NCBI GenBank assembly: GCA_910578495.1
Contig: CAJTRE010000020.1
Coordinates: 1-36,557, forward strand
Reading direction: 5' to 3'
DNA length: 36,557 nucleotides
Origin: an uncultured Dorea sp.
GTDB taxonomy: Bacteria > Bacillota > Clostridia > Lachnospirales > Lachnospiraceae
Positions within the stretch are counted from its first letter, which is position 1. The number at the start of each line of letters is the position of its first letter. Position numbers and translations under genes: made by a program. Below are positions 7,441-16,782 of this stretch, piece by piece. Below the pieces are notes generated by a model that saw only the letters and a program-made list of their open reading frames with translations, was not told the DNA's origin and did no database searches.

Positions 7441-8247
7441 CTATTTCTCGCTCTCTTCTTTTTCCTTTGTTTCCAGTGCAAACTTCACACGGTCACTGCC
7501 CAGCTTATAATAGGCATCCGTCACTTCAATGCCTACTGCCTCATAGCCTTCTTCCACCGCTGCAAGGATGGTTGTTCCTGCTCCGGCAAACGGGTCTAAG
7601 ATTCTTCCACCCGGCTCACAGATCTGAATCACATCCTTCATAAGCTGCAGAGGCTTTTCTGTCACATGGATACGATTCTGAGGATTTCCATAACGGAACA
7701 CCCCAGGAAGGCAGGACACTGGGCGGTTAATTGGCATCGGGCCATTACTGCCCCACACAATATACTCAGCCTGCTGGCGGAAACGCCCTTTCTGAGGTCG
7801 GGAGTTTCCCTTATCCCACACTGCGGTTCCTCTCCAGATCCAGCCTGCCCACTGAAGGGCATCGGTAATGGAGGGATACTGTCTCCAGTCAATAAACAGG
7901 CAGATCGGCGCCCCGATTTTACAAGCTTTTCGCACATCATAAAGCCACTCTGCCATCCAGTGAGTCCAAGAACGCTGGTCCTTATTATCCCCATCAAAAT
8001 CCGGCAGGGCATTTTCCGCTTTCATACTACTGTATTTCTGGTTGGTCGTGCGATTTCGCTCATTCTGTTTTGTTCCCCCGGACGCATAAGGCGGATCGGT
8101 GATGACTGCATCAAAGATTCCCGGCTGAAATGCTTTTACCAGTTTCAGCGTATCTCCATGTAAAATTGTCCAGTTTTTCCCTCCGGTATATTCCTCCGGG
8201 TATGTTCCTTCTTTCAATAAGTTCCCTAACTGCAGGGTATTTTCCAT
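7441..8247 (-). CDS. DNA methyltransferase, beta class (N4/N6 amino)
   Basis: A 268-residue SAM-dependent DNA methyltransferase. The catalytic motif IV DPPY is at residues 51-54, ahead of the SAM-binding motif I DPFAGAGTT at 218-226; that order defines the beta class (adenine-N6 or cytosine-N4). The HVTEKPLQLM stretch before motif I is also typical. No restriction enzyme is adjacent, so this is probably a solitary methylase that masks the element from host restriction. The ATG at 8247 follows AGGATGATGCCT; two in-frame ATGs just upstream are too close to the ribosome site. The target sequence cannot be predicted. Confidence 0.85.
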   Translation of the reverse strand: MENTLQLGNLLKEGTYPEEYTGGKNWTILHGDTLKLVKAFQPGIFDAVITDPPYASGGTKQNERNRTTNQKYSSMKAENALPDFDGDNKDQRSWTHWMAEWLYDVRKACKIGAPICLFIDWRQYPSITDALQWAGWIWRGTAVWDKGNSRPQKGRFRQQAEYIVWGSNGPMPINRPVSCLPGVFRYGNPQNRIHVTEKPLQLMKDVIQICEPGGRILDPFAGAGTTILAAVEEGYEAVGIEVTDAYYKLGSDRVKFALETKEKEESEK

Positions 8248-8265
8248 AGGCATCATCCTTTCTTA

Positions 8266-9096
8266 TCAGCGCTCCGGCTGTTTTTTACTTTTCTTTTTAT
8301 TTTTCTGAATACATTCCAAAAGCTGCAAACGTTTTTTCTGCGTTTCTGCATCTGGCACACTCAACTCGGTTTCTACATATTCACTAATGATATTCAAAGC
8401 CTGATAGTAGTTATCTGATTTCATCACTCGCTCATACATTTCATTTGCCTGTTCATCCATGCCGTCCTTAATCAGCATTCCACCTGCCGCTCCTAAAATA
8501 ACGAACACATTTCCATCCATTCCTAAGAGATGCATCTTCGGGCGTTTCGGAACATCTGCCTGATTTTCTTGTTTCTCCAGCTTGTCTTTTGAGACTTCCG
8601 GTTTTGCCTGTTGAAATTCAAAATCCATTGGTCGCCAAAAGTGTACACACAGTTCACCACCCTCTACCGGAATTTCCTGCTGTTCAAAGCCTTCTCCCCA
8701 TCCATCACTATACTGTCCGGTAAGATATTCACACAGTTCCGATAATTCTTCCGTTTCCAGATACTCCTTTAGTTCTAAGATTGTACAGCCATATAGCACC
8801 CCATCGGCTTCTTTCACGGATGGAACTGCGGATAACACTTTTTCTTTGATGGCAGCACTTCCGTCAAAGTAATCCATCAGATTATCTCTCCTATCATCCT
8901 CATATCCGACACGGCTGTATTCCGCAATCTTCTCTTTAATTTCAGAAACATACGGTATCAAATCTGCTCCATCAAAGAGTACCTGTTCTTCTTCTAATTC
9001 ATGGTATTCCTCTCCTTCCCAATCTTGTTCCATCTCATTTGGAAGAAATGTTCCTGTCAGTGGTGTCAATAATTCAATTTTTAAAGTATCTTCCAT
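8266..9096 (-). CDS. Conserved ICE protein of unknown function
   Basis: A 276-residue acidic protein. The first 170 residues include VLYGCTILELKEYLETEELSEL and YLTGQYSDGWGEGFEQQEI. The C-terminal part has GMDGNVFVILGAAGGMLI, then EMYERVMKSDNYYQALNII, then EYVETEL, a module I recognise as recurrent in Firmicute conjugative elements but without a known activity. The start at 9096 follows GGGAGGTGAG; a longer frame to 9144 overlaps the upstream gene and is not needed. Co-transcribed with the TOPRIM protein and the methyltransferase. Confidence 0.65.
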   Translation of the reverse strand: MEDTLKIELLTPLTGTFLPNEMEQDWEGEEYHELEEEQVLFDGADLIPYVSEIKEKIAEYSRVGYEDDRRDNLMDYFDGSAAIKEKVLSAVPSVKEADGVLYGCTILELKEYLETEELSELCEYLTGQYSDGWGEGFEQQEIPVEGGELCVHFWRPMDFEFQQAKPEVSKDKLEKQENQADVPKRPKMHLLGMDGNVFVILGAAGGMLIKDGMDEQANEMYERVMKSDNYYQALNIISEYVETELSVPDAETQKKRLQLLECIQKNKKKSKKQPER

Positions 9097-9101
9097 TTTT
9101 C

Positions 9102-10073
9102 TCACCTCCCTAGTTCCCTTCGCTGTTTTTGCTGTTTTTCCCATGCCTGTTTTGCCAGTTCTCCATAATCGGATCCTTCTATCTGAGGTAAGTTACAGAC
9201 CACGGTATAATTTTTCCCATACTGCTCCTTTAACTGCTCGCATGCCCATCGCCCGGCAAAGTCATTATCGGTGCAGATTTCAATCTCTGTCACCTCTGAA
9301 TGCTCTTTTAGGAAATGTTCCAATGCATCCGGGCGTTTCATCTTCTTCGTTGCTTGTTCCGCACCTTCTTTTGGTGCTGCAATCCCGCCTAGAGACAGGC
9401 GGTACTTATTGGTCCGTCCATCTTCCAGTGTCATGTGAGCAAGGGCGTCAATGCAGGCTTCATATACTGCCACCCGGCAGCTTTTCCCTAAAGGTGGAAC
9501 ACAAAAACTGTATTGTTTTTCACTGCCTTCCTGTTCCATCCGAAAGCTCTTTCCCCGATTATCATAGATTCCTCGCAGGAAAGCATACTTTGCATGTTCC
9601 TGTTCATCCAGTCCAACAAAAACAGCGTTATGATATGGGGAGCTCTCATACAGGATTCCAAGCTGCACACAGTAATCCAGAACATCATCCCGGATTCCCC
9701 TTTGGTTCAAATACCTCCGCACCCGATAAAAACTGTCATTTGGCACGGGAAGGACAAACTCCTTCTTTTTCGGGGCTGGCTCTTCTCTTGGAATATACAC
9801 AGGAGTCTGCTCACACAAGGCTTTCACTGCTTCCGTATATTCCATGCCATCTACCTGCATCAAAAACCGTAGTGCAGACATTCCACCAATATCCCTAGAT
9901 TTCCAATGCCATTTGCTGGTAATCTCATTGATTTTAAAACTGTCATGATCCTGAAGCTGCCATTCATTTCTTGTCCGTGTTTTTTTCAGTCTCCCCGGCT
10001 GATGCATCTGCAGATACTCATAGGCTCTCACCTGCTTGGCTGCCTGATATTCTTCTTCTGTAACCCAAGCCAT
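9102..10073 (-). CDS. DUF3991/TOPRIM primase-like protein
   Basis: A 323-residue protein. Residues 1-95 form a DUF3991-type N-terminal domain (FKINEITSKWHWKSRDIGG, then ALRFLM). The C-terminal half is a TOPRIM domain with the acidic residues in VAVYEACIDALAH (Glu205) and IEICTDNDFAGRWACEQL (Asp269, Asp271). TOPRIM-DUF3991 proteins are thought to prime replication of conjugative elements after transfer. No N-terminal zinc finger is seen. Its ATG overlaps the metK stop (TGATG), so the two are translationally coupled. Confidence 0.8.
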   Translation of the reverse strand: MAWVTEEEYQAAKQVRAYEYLQMHQPGRLKKTRTRNEWQLQDHDSFKINEITSKWHWKSRDIGGMSALRFLMQVDGMEYTEAVKALCEQTPVYIPREEPAPKKKEFVLPVPNDSFYRVRRYLNQRGIRDDVLDYCVQLGILYESSPYHNAVFVGLDEQEHAKYAFLRGIYDNRGKSFRMEQEGSEKQYSFCVPPLGKSCRVAVYEACIDALAHMTLEDGRTNKYRLSLGGIAAPKEGAEQATKKMKRPDALEHFLKEHSEVTEIEICTDNDFAGRWACEQLKEQYGKNYTVVCNLPQIEGSDYGELAKQAWEKQQKQRRELGR

Positions 10074-11233
10074 CAGATTACCGCATTGCGAAGAGCCTCG
10101 ACCTTATCGGTGCGCTCCCACGGAAACTCTTTTCTTCCGAAATGCCCGAAGGCGGCTGTCTGTCGGAAAATAGGACGGGTAAGGCGCAGGGTATCCACGA
10201 TCTGCTTTGGCATCAGTCCAAACACCAGAGGGATTGCCAGTTCCAGACAATCATCGGCACACACGTTTCCTGTACCAAACGTATCCACCTGCACCATGAC
10301 CGGCTGTGCTACTCCGATTGCATAAGCCAAAGACACCTGACACTTGCTGGCAAGCCCGGCAGCCACAATGTTCTTGGCGATATATCTGGCCATATAAGCT
10401 GCCGAACGATCTACTTTTGAACAATCCTTCCCGGAAAATGCTCCACCTCCATGGGGAACCATGCTGCCATAACTATCTACCATTAGCTTCCTTCCGGTCA
10501 GTCCTGTATCCGCATCCATGCCTCCGCAGACAAAACGCCCAGATGGATTGATAAGGATCTTTGTATCTTCATCTGGCGGAAGGAGACGAAGTGCCGGAAG
10601 AAGCACCTTTTTTCGGATCTCTGCTTCCAGTTTCTTCAGATTCTTGTCCTCTGTATGCTGACAGGACACTACCACACTGTCCAGTCGAACAGGCTTTCCG
10701 TTTTCATATTCTACAGTCACCTGGGCTTTTCCATCGGACAGAATTCCCTGAATATAAGAGCTTTGTCTGCAAGCAGATAATTCTCGGACAATTCGATTTG
10801 CCAACACTACGGGCATGGGCATGAACTGCTTCGTTTCATCACAGGCATATCCGATCATCACACCCTGATCCCCTGCCCCTTGGAACCAGTCCATTTGATT
10901 GTCTGACACTCCTTCCCTTCGTTCTTTTGAAGTATCGACTGCCTCTGCGATATCGGGACTCTGCAGATGGACAAAGGTATCCATTGCAATCTCCTCACTG
11001 GAATACCCCACATCAGACAGTACCTTTCGTACGACTGCAAACACATCCGGTTCATAGGCACTGGTAATCTCTCCCGCCACAATAATATTTCCTTTTGTAG
11101 CAAGCACTTCGCAGGCTACTCTGGAATTTTCATCATTCTTCAGACACACATCCAAGATTGCATCTGCAATCTGGTCACACAATTTGTCCGGATGTCCTTC
11201 TGTTACTGCTTCTGCTGTATAAAATTTTCTCAT
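10073..11233 (-). CDS. metK: S-adenosylmethionine synthetase
   Basis: A 386-residue cytosolic enzyme making SAM from methionine and ATP. It is full length, with the family signatures TEGHPDKLCDQIADAILD, the GAGDQG loop (WFQGAGDQGVMIGYA), GRFVCGGMDADTGLTGRK and GGGAFSGKDCSKVDRS. The start at 11233 (MRKFYTAEAVTEGH) follows GAGAGG; the frame extends to 11257 without a site. It is coupled to the TOPRIM gene. A second copy is presumably carried by the chromosome. On an element with two DNA methyltransferases, it plausibly supplies their cofactor; that link is inference. Confidence 0.95.
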   Translation of the reverse strand: MRKFYTAEAVTEGHPDKLCDQIADAILDVCLKNDENSRVACEVLATKGNIIVAGEITSAYEPDVFAVVRKVLSDVGYSSEEIAMDTFVHLQSPDIAEAVDTSKERREGVSDNQMDWFQGAGDQGVMIGYACDETKQFMPMPVVLANRIVRELSACRQSSYIQGILSDGKAQVTVEYENGKPVRLDSVVVSCQHTEDKNLKKLEAEIRKKVLLPALRLLPPDEDTKILINPSGRFVCGGMDADTGLTGRKLMVDSYGSMVPHGGGAFSGKDCSKVDRSAAYMARYIAKNIVAAGLASKCQVSLAYAIGVAQPVMVQVDTFGTGNVCADDCLELAIPLVFGLMPKQIVDTLRLTRPIFRQTAAFGHFGRKEFPWERTDKVEALRNAVI

Positions 11234-11254
11234 ATGAATTTCCTCTCTTTCATG

Positions 11255-11299
11255 CAAAAAGGCAGGACACCTTCCTTTTTACGGGAATATATCCTGCCT
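11255..11299 (-). terminator. Intrinsic-terminator-like hairpin in the metK leader
   Basis: On the minus strand AGGCAGGA (11299-11292) pairs perfectly with TCCTGCCT (11267-11260), with an inner TTCC/GGAA pairing, followed by a run of T. It ends about 20 bases before the metK ATG, too close for a simple gene boundary, so it could act as an attenuator for metK as well as end the sortase transcript. No SAM-I riboswitch sequence is recognisable around it. Confidence 0.5.
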
Positions 11300-11615
11300 A
11301 ATTTCTTCTTTATTTGACTGATTTACTGATTATGTAAATTTTAAATGGACTGTAGGTATCTCCAGATAGTTGTAAAAACACACACTTTTGAACACTCCTC
11401 CAACACCACATGTCTACATAAATCGCCACGATTTGGTGCATTCTCCTTAACTTCGAACATTTTTAGTGCTGTATCACCATTTCGCAGCTGCAACTTGTCT
11501 CACATTCTGCACTTTTCGGGTACTTTTGAACACTTCCTGATATCATCTACCTCAAGAGATGCTGGAGATACCCAGAGAGCAGAAGAAAGTGCCCATCTTT
11601 AAACACTTTTCCTGT
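11300..11615. other. Intergenic region with repeated short motifs between sortase and metK
   Basis: About 315 bases without a clear gene. It holds a 13-bp direct repeat, ACTTTTGAACACT, at 11384-11396 and 11522-11534, and an 11-bp inverted repeat, GGTATCTCCAG at 11355-11365 and CTGGAGATACC at 11562-11572. A minus-strand frame at 11460-11341 could encode about 39 residues but has no ribosome-binding site. The repeats suggest a control region or the remnant of a lost gene; I cannot decide. Confidence 0.4.
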
Positions 11616-12419
11616 TTAAGTCCCTACTTTTACTGCCACAAGGATGTTCCGGGCTTCCTTCCACTCATAAGAACAAGTCACCAGTGTCAGAGTTTTCTCA
11701 CAACCTATGCCATCTACCCCTGTTTCAAACAGCGACAGCGCTTTTGCCTGCTGTACATAAGCCTCCGCACCCTGCGGACTGTGAAAAGATGCCTGCTGAA
11801 AGTCAAACATGGACACATCGGCTTTCAAGACTGCCACTATCTGGTATTCTTCCATGCCTTCCTGTGTCTGAAAAAACACCTTGGGATGTGCTTTCCAGTA
11901 ATCATAGGAGACGTACTGATCCAGATTCCCGAACATTGCACCGCTGTTCATGTTGTGACCGTAGATGGTCAGATTCTCGGATTCTCCCAGAATACAGTCT
12001 GCCTGGAGGAACAAACTTCCATTGATGTCGTAGTTTCCCCGGTAATCTCTCCGTAGATAATACTCTGGATCTTCCGCATTGCTCTGCAGTACCGGATAAT
12101 CGATGCCACTCTCCGGGATTGTAAGCCAGCCCCGAACATCCGGATACTTGCTCTGGAGAGAGCGAAGGTCAATGGCAGACACTTCCGGTTCTCTTCCAGC
12201 CTGTTCATCTTTTTGCCCTGGAGAGTCCCCGCCCGGAGGAATATCCTCCGGGAAGCAGGTTTTTAACTCCTTCACCAGTTCCCGGTTCTGCCGGGGAACG
12301 GCCACATAATCATAATAAAGCAGCGCTGCACTGAACATACAGATAGCACACAATACTGCCTGCAGAATCCACAGCTTATTCTTCTTTTTTCGCTTCATCC
12401 GCTTTTTCCGTTTTTCCAT
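11616..12419 (-). CDS. Class B sortase
   Basis: A 267-residue membrane-anchored transpeptidase. The N-terminus is Lys/Arg-rich, followed by one membrane segment (residues about 17-36). The sortase domain has PVLQSNAEDPEYYLRRD and the catalytic triad His155 (YGHNM), Cys249 (LVTCSYE) and Arg257 (EARNIL). The spacing and the helix between the sheets fit class B. It overlaps the 3' end of the adhesin gene by 44 bases, so it is the dedicated enzyme anchoring that protein to the cell wall, or crosslinking it as a pilin. An alternative ATG lies at 12398. Confidence 0.9.
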   Translation of the reverse strand: MEKRKKRMKRKKKNKLWILQAVLCAICMFSAALLYYDYVAVPRQNRELVKELKTCFPEDIPPGGDSPGQKDEQAGREPEVSAIDLRSLQSKYPDVRGWLTIPESGIDYPVLQSNAEDPEYYLRRDYRGNYDINGSLFLQADCILGESENLTIYGHNMNSGAMFGNLDQYVSYDYWKAHPKVFFQTQEGMEEYQIVAVLKADVSMFDFQQASFHSPQGAEAYVQQAKALSLFETGVDGIGCEKTLTLVTCSYEWKEARNILVAVKVGT

Positions 12420-15400
12420 GTTTCTTCTTATAAATTATGGTTACCATGAGTCCGGCTACTGATACTCCCAGAAGAACAAACAACAGGACTGGTTTCCAGT
12501 GATTATCCCCTGTCTGCGGTACACCCGGTGTTTCCGGTGTTCTTGCATCCTTCATCTCCACTTTCTGAATCTCCATGGTATCTTCCAGTGTAAATTTCAC
12601 ATCCTCTGCGATCTCATAACCTTCCGGTGCGGTGATCTCACGCAGAGTCAGCTCTTCCCCTACTGGAAGTTTCTCTACCAGATGAGGTTTCCCGTCCGTT
12701 ACCCACTCTTCCAGAATCTCACCCTCTTTATTTAAAATCTGCAGCTTGGCTCCTTTCAGTTCTTCGCCTGTGGTAATATCTGTTTTGGAGATTTCCACTT
12801 TGGAATAGGCATCCTTCATCTCCACCTTGGTCACACTGCCATCTTCCTTTACTTCAAACTCGATATCTTCTGCAGATACATAGCCCTCTGCATAAGGCGG
12901 CAATTCTTCATGGAGCGTATAAGTTCCCTCTGGCAGTCCATATACCACGTGCGGTTCTTTCGTACTGATCCACTCTTCCACAATGTTGCCCTCTTTATCG
13001 ATGATCTGCAGCTTGGCTCCTTCCAGTTCTTCCCCGGTTGTAGCATCGGTTTTCGTAAACTGGCTCTCAGTCGGCTGGTTTTCCACCTCTTTGGTCAGCT
13101 GGATTTCTGCAAGGTTCTGGTCTGCGTAAGAGGCATCGATTTCCCAGATTTCCTCATTTGGAAGATAACCTGGTTTTCTCACTTCCTCTTTTACATAATA
13201 TTTCCCATGATACAGGTCGCTGTCAAAGGTAAGCTGTCCATTCTCATCAGTGCCTTTCTTCTCCAACAGAGTATCCTTTTCAACAAGAACCTCACCCTGC
13301 TGGGACAGAATATCTTCTTTTGCATACAATCCAAAAATAACGCCTTCCAGCTTTTCTTCTGTGACAGCATCTTTCTTTTCTACAGAAATGGAAATCTTCT
13401 GTCTCTCATTTTTATAGGTAACCCCTGCATAGACTACTGCCTCTGTATCATCTTCTGGAGTCAGCGTGAATTCCTTCTGTTCCAGATTTAGGACAAAATG
13501 GTCACCTGCCACAGTTTCTTTCAGATAATAAGAACCCAATGGAAGATTGTTCACCACTGCTTTTCCTTCTTTATCTGTAACCAGTGTTGCTACCAAATCA
13601 TCTTTTTCATAGCGGATAACCGGATTGCCCTGCTCATCCTTTGCTCCGTCTGTGGAATAAATCGTATCCTTTGCGTACAATTCAAAAGTTGCCCCTTCCA
13701 CGCTGGATTCTTCATATACAAAGTCATGGAACACCCCGGTATCGGTATCCTCTCCGCTCACTGCATCTTTGATCTTTCCTGCCAGTCTCTTTGCCTTTGC
13801 AAGCAGGGAATCTCCCTTCACCTCTACTGGCTGTTCCCCGGTTTTCGTTAATGTCAGGCTTCCCACCTGTTCATCATTTGGCTGCTCGACTTCCACGATG
13901 ACTGCTCCGGTATCCGGATCGATCTGATGGGCGCTGTCAGAAGAAACCTTGATCACGATGCCCTCTTTCGGATTTTCCTTATAAGTACCTTTTCCAGTCA
14001 CTTCCAATGGAGAAAGCAGTTCTTTTCCATCGTACAAAGACATCTCATATCCCTGTCTTACAAAGCCTTCCGGTGCTTTCACTTCTTCAATCCGGTAAGT
14101 AGAACATTTCAGTTCTTCCGGTGTTACCAAATAGCCTTCCTCATTGGTCTTGAAAACACTGATAGTCTCTTTCTTCGGATAGAATACGGTCTGCTCTACA
14201 TATTCCTCTTTTTCCATATCAAAGATTTTATAAGATGCGCCTGCTTTTAAAACCGGATTTCCTGTCTGTGCATCCTTTTTCACAATCTTCAACAAAAATT
14301 CAAATGGACGATCATCAAAGATTCTCCATACCATAGGTTCTCTGCTGTCCTCATCTACCTTTACTAAAAACGGAGCAATGGCTTTCAAATTCTCCGGCAC
14401 CGTACTTTCTTCTACAACATAAAGACCATACGGAAGTTCTGGGCTGATGGCATACCCCTTTTTGTCGGTGATGAGTTCCGGTACTGGAACCGCCTTGCCA
14501 TCCACATAGGTCACTGCAACCTCTTCCTTACTGAAATCATATCCTCGGAAATCCTCTGCAGTAAACTGGTTTCCATTGGATGGCTGTAATTCCCCGCTCT
14601 CTACTTTAGAAAGACTGCTCACCAGATAGACTTTGAATCCTGCCCCTTCCACAAGGTCTGTTTCCGTCTGATCTCCATCCTCACTGATCTTGATAAGCTG
14701 AAAAGCCTGTTTCTTTACCTGTTCCTGTACCGTCAGGTCTCTTGTAACCTCTGCCACTTCCTGTCCCTCATAGGTGAGGTTCACTTCATACTCCGTGGCA
14801 TCTACCGTATAACCTTCCGGTGGCGCAATCTCTTTGACATACATTTTTCCCAGATTCAGTTCTGAAAATTCCAGAGTACCATCTTCCTTGATCACACCCT
14901 GGGCGATGAGACTGTCTTTTTTAAACAACACACCTGTTTTCCCATCTGGATGTACAATGTCCTCTCTGGCATACAGACCATACACCGCTCCTGCAAGGGC
15001 ACTGTCTCCCTGCGGAAGAAAGTCTTGTGTTTCCTTATCAATCTTTTTGATATGGACAGCCCCTTTTACTCTGTCATCCTCTGCTGTGATCAGAACGGTT
15101 TTCCCTGCTTTTACATCCACCTTATGGATCACATCACTCTGCACATACTTATCCGGAGCCTTGATTTCTTTCACATACACCGTCTTAATGGCAGCTTCGA
15201 AATAATCACTGACTGCTTTCCCATCTTCCCCGGTAGCTGGCATTTCCATCAAAAGATGCTCACACTTGCTGTCTGTATAAATGCCATACACTGCACCGTC
15301 TAAAGGATTCTTGGTATCTGCATCTTTTTTGAGAAGTTCAATTCTTGTCATCTCCAGCCAGTTGACTGTAAAGCTGACTGGATTGGCCTTTTCCGATTCA

Positions 15401-16764
15401 AACACTCCGATATCCTGATTATTGTTTCCGGTGGATAACACCAAAGTTCTCCAAGTCTCTCCCACAGAACCGTGCAGTTCCCCGGAGGAATATTTTCCGG
15501 TATGAAGCATTGGGGCAGTCAGATAAAAGGTATCCCCGCCGTAAATCTGCAGACTTCCATTCTCTGTAGAAGTTCCCTTGGTCTTGTTATAAACCGTAAT
15601 ATCTTTTGGAACGCTCACAGATATATAGTTTCTATGGTCTCCGGACAGTGTGATATCCGGTGTTTTCTGCACATTTCCGTCACGGACTGCTTTTACCGAT
15701 GTCTCAGAAAGAGAAATCTCTCCTTTCGGCGGTTCTTCCATGGCAAACAAATGGTCAATGAAAGCAATCACACCTGCTTTTACTAAATCCTCATACTTAC
15801 ATCCTGTAAATCCTGCCTCGCCTGCATAGGCATAGCTGGCTGCGATATGGGTATACACATACTTCTCTTCTTTTGTCTTTCCGGACAGATAACTTCCGGT
15901 AATATCCCCGGCGCCACCATAACCATAATACAGCACTTTCTGCAAATTCTTATTGCTGTCCAGAATTTCCGCTACATAATCTCCACTTGGCGGTGAAGAA
16001 CGATGGGACTCCAGACAGTAAGCAATCTTTCCGTTCACCGTAAACCAGCAGGTCAGATAATTTCCAATATAACTTGGATAATAAATGACCTCCCCTTTTT
16101 CCAGACGTACCGTACTTCTGGCAGTAAAGGTATTGTCTGCACCGGAAAGCATCATCACTTCCCCTTCCTCAATTTTTTCTTCCAATTCTCTCGCTTCTGC
16201 CTGTGCATCTGCATCCCCTCCGGATACGGTCACTTCCACATCCGGAAATTCCTGCACAGGCGTCTCCGAATCTTCTTCGGATTTCGTATCCTCTTTCTGT
16301 TTCTGCCCACCATTTTCTTCTGCATGGGCCTGTCCTTCCGTATCCGTCAGGATAATCTTACGAGTAACCGGGTAGCCATCACGCTCATCTTTTGGCATAA
16401 CCCAGTAAGTTGCAACATAAGTCCCTGCCTGGTCTGGATGATACGCACCGCCATCCTCTGCTTCGATACGTTCCAAAGTCACATCCTCTTTTTCCGGATC
16501 ATACTGAATCCCTTCCATGCAGGTCTCTGCCATAAATTCCTTGTCGGAAACATCTTTGGTGATATCCTCTGCAGTCACTGTCTGCTCAGAAACTTCCGAC
16601 ACCGGATGCTCCGATTCTTTCTTACTTTCTTTTTCTGTCACAGCATTCTGTGAAATTTCATTTTCTGCCGCATGGACATCCGCCAAATTTCCAAGCGGAC
16701 TAAGACCCATGAGCAATGCGAGCCCGAAGGCTGCAAGTCTTGTTTTGATATTTCTGCTCTTCAT
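12376..16764 (-). CDS. Large cell-wall-anchored adhesin with thioester-like and Cna-B/SpaA repeats
   Basis: A 1462-residue surface protein. It has a signal peptide (cleavage near residue 32), an acidic linker, then a thioester-type domain with YCLESHRSS (Cys250) and YVYTHIAASYAYAG (about 303-316). Next come roughly eight Cna-B/SpaA-type domains, recognisable by repeated KKD/KTD starts and YYLKE, YVKEI or LREITAPEGYE ends. The sorting signal is VPQTG at 1415-1419, then a membrane helix and a Lys-rich tail. The last two repeats are near copies (TDATTGEELEGAKLQI and TDITTGEELKGAKLQI). The thioester motif has TH where TQ is expected, so bond formation is doubtful. The start at 16764 follows AAAGGAGAA. 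It overlaps the sortase gene. The likely role is contact with host tissue or partner cells. Confidence 0.9.
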   Translation of the reverse strand: MKSRNIKTRLAAFGLALLMGLSPLGNLADVHAAENEISQNAVTEKESKKESEHPVSEVSEQTVTAEDITKDVSDKEFMAETCMEGIQYDPEKEDVTLERIEAEDGGAYHPDQAGTYVATYWVMPKDERDGYPVTRKIILTDTEGQAHAEENGGQKQKEDTKSEEDSETPVQEFPDVEVTVSGGDADAQAEARELEEKIEEGEVMMLSGADNTFTARSTVRLEKGEVIYYPSYIGNYLTCWFTVNGKIAYCLESHRSSPPSGDYVAEILDSNKNLQKVLYYGYGGAGDITGSYLSGKTKEEKYVYTHIAASYAYAGEAGFTGCKYEDLVKAGVIAFIDHLFAMEEPPKGEISLSETSVKAVRDGNVQKTPDITLSGDHRNYISVSVPKDITVYNKTKGTSTENGSLQIYGGDTFYLTAPMLHTGKYSSGELHGSVGETWRTLVLSTGNNNQDIGVFESEKANPVSFTVNWLEMTRIELLKKDADTKNPLDGAVYGIYTDSKCEHLLMEMPATGEDGKAVSDYFEAAIKTVYVKEIKAPDKYVQSDVIHKVDVKAGKTVLITAEDDRVKGAVHIKKIDKETQDFLPQGDSALAGAVYGLYAREDIVHPDGKTGVLFKKDSLIAQGVIKEDGTLEFSELNLGKMYVKEIAPPEGYTVDATEYEVNLTYEGQEVAEVTRDLTVQEQVKKQAFQLIKISEDGDQTETDLVEGAGFKVYLVSSLSKVESGELQPSNGNQFTAEDFRGYDFSKEEVAVTYVDGKAVPVPELITDKKGYAISPELPYGLYVVEESTVPENLKAIAPFLVKVDEDSREPMVWRIFDDRPFEFLLKIVKKDAQTGNPVLKAGASYKIFDMEKEEYVEQTVFYPKKETISVFKTNEEGYLVTPEELKCSTYRIEEVKAPEGFVRQGYEMSLYDGKELLSPLEVTGKGTYKENPKEGIVIKVSSDSAHQIDPDTGAVIVEVEQPNDEQVGSLTLTKTGEQPVEVKGDSLLAKAKRLAGKIKDAVSGEDTDTGVFHDFVYEESSVEGATFELYAKDTIYSTDGAKDEQGNPVIRYEKDDLVATLVTDKEGKAVVNNLPLGSYYLKETVAGDHFVLNLEQKEFTLTPEDDTEAVVYAGVTYKNERQKISISVEKKDAVTEEKLEGVIFGLYAKEDILSQQGEVLVEKDTLLEKKGTDENGQLTFDSDLYHGKYYVKEEVRKPGYLPNEEIWEIDASYADQNLAEIQLTKEVENQPTESQFTKTDATTGEELEGAKLQIIDKEGNIVEEWISTKEPHVVYGLPEGTYTLHEELPPYAEGYVSAEDIEFEVKEDGSVTKVEMKDAYSKVEISKTDITTGEELKGAKLQILNKEGEILEEWVTDGKPHLVEKLPVGEELTLREITAPEGYEIAEDVKFTLEDTMEIQKVEMKDARTPETPGVPQTGDNHWKPVLLFVLLGVSVAGLMVTIIYKKKHGKTEKADEAKKEE

Positions 16765-16782
16765 TGCATTCTCCTTTTTTCG

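Noticed and set aside
9143..9898. 251-residue plus-strand open frame
   Set aside because: Antisense shadow of the TOPRIM gene, whose motifs and coupled start are clear.
11258..11345. SAM riboswitch upstream of metK
   Set aside because: I looked for the SAM-I core and an SMK-type pairing with the ribosome site; neither is visible, only a terminator-like hairpin.
16003..16653. 216-residue plus-strand open frame
   Set aside because: Antisense to the adhesin; Phe/His/Arg-rich composition typical of a reverse frame.
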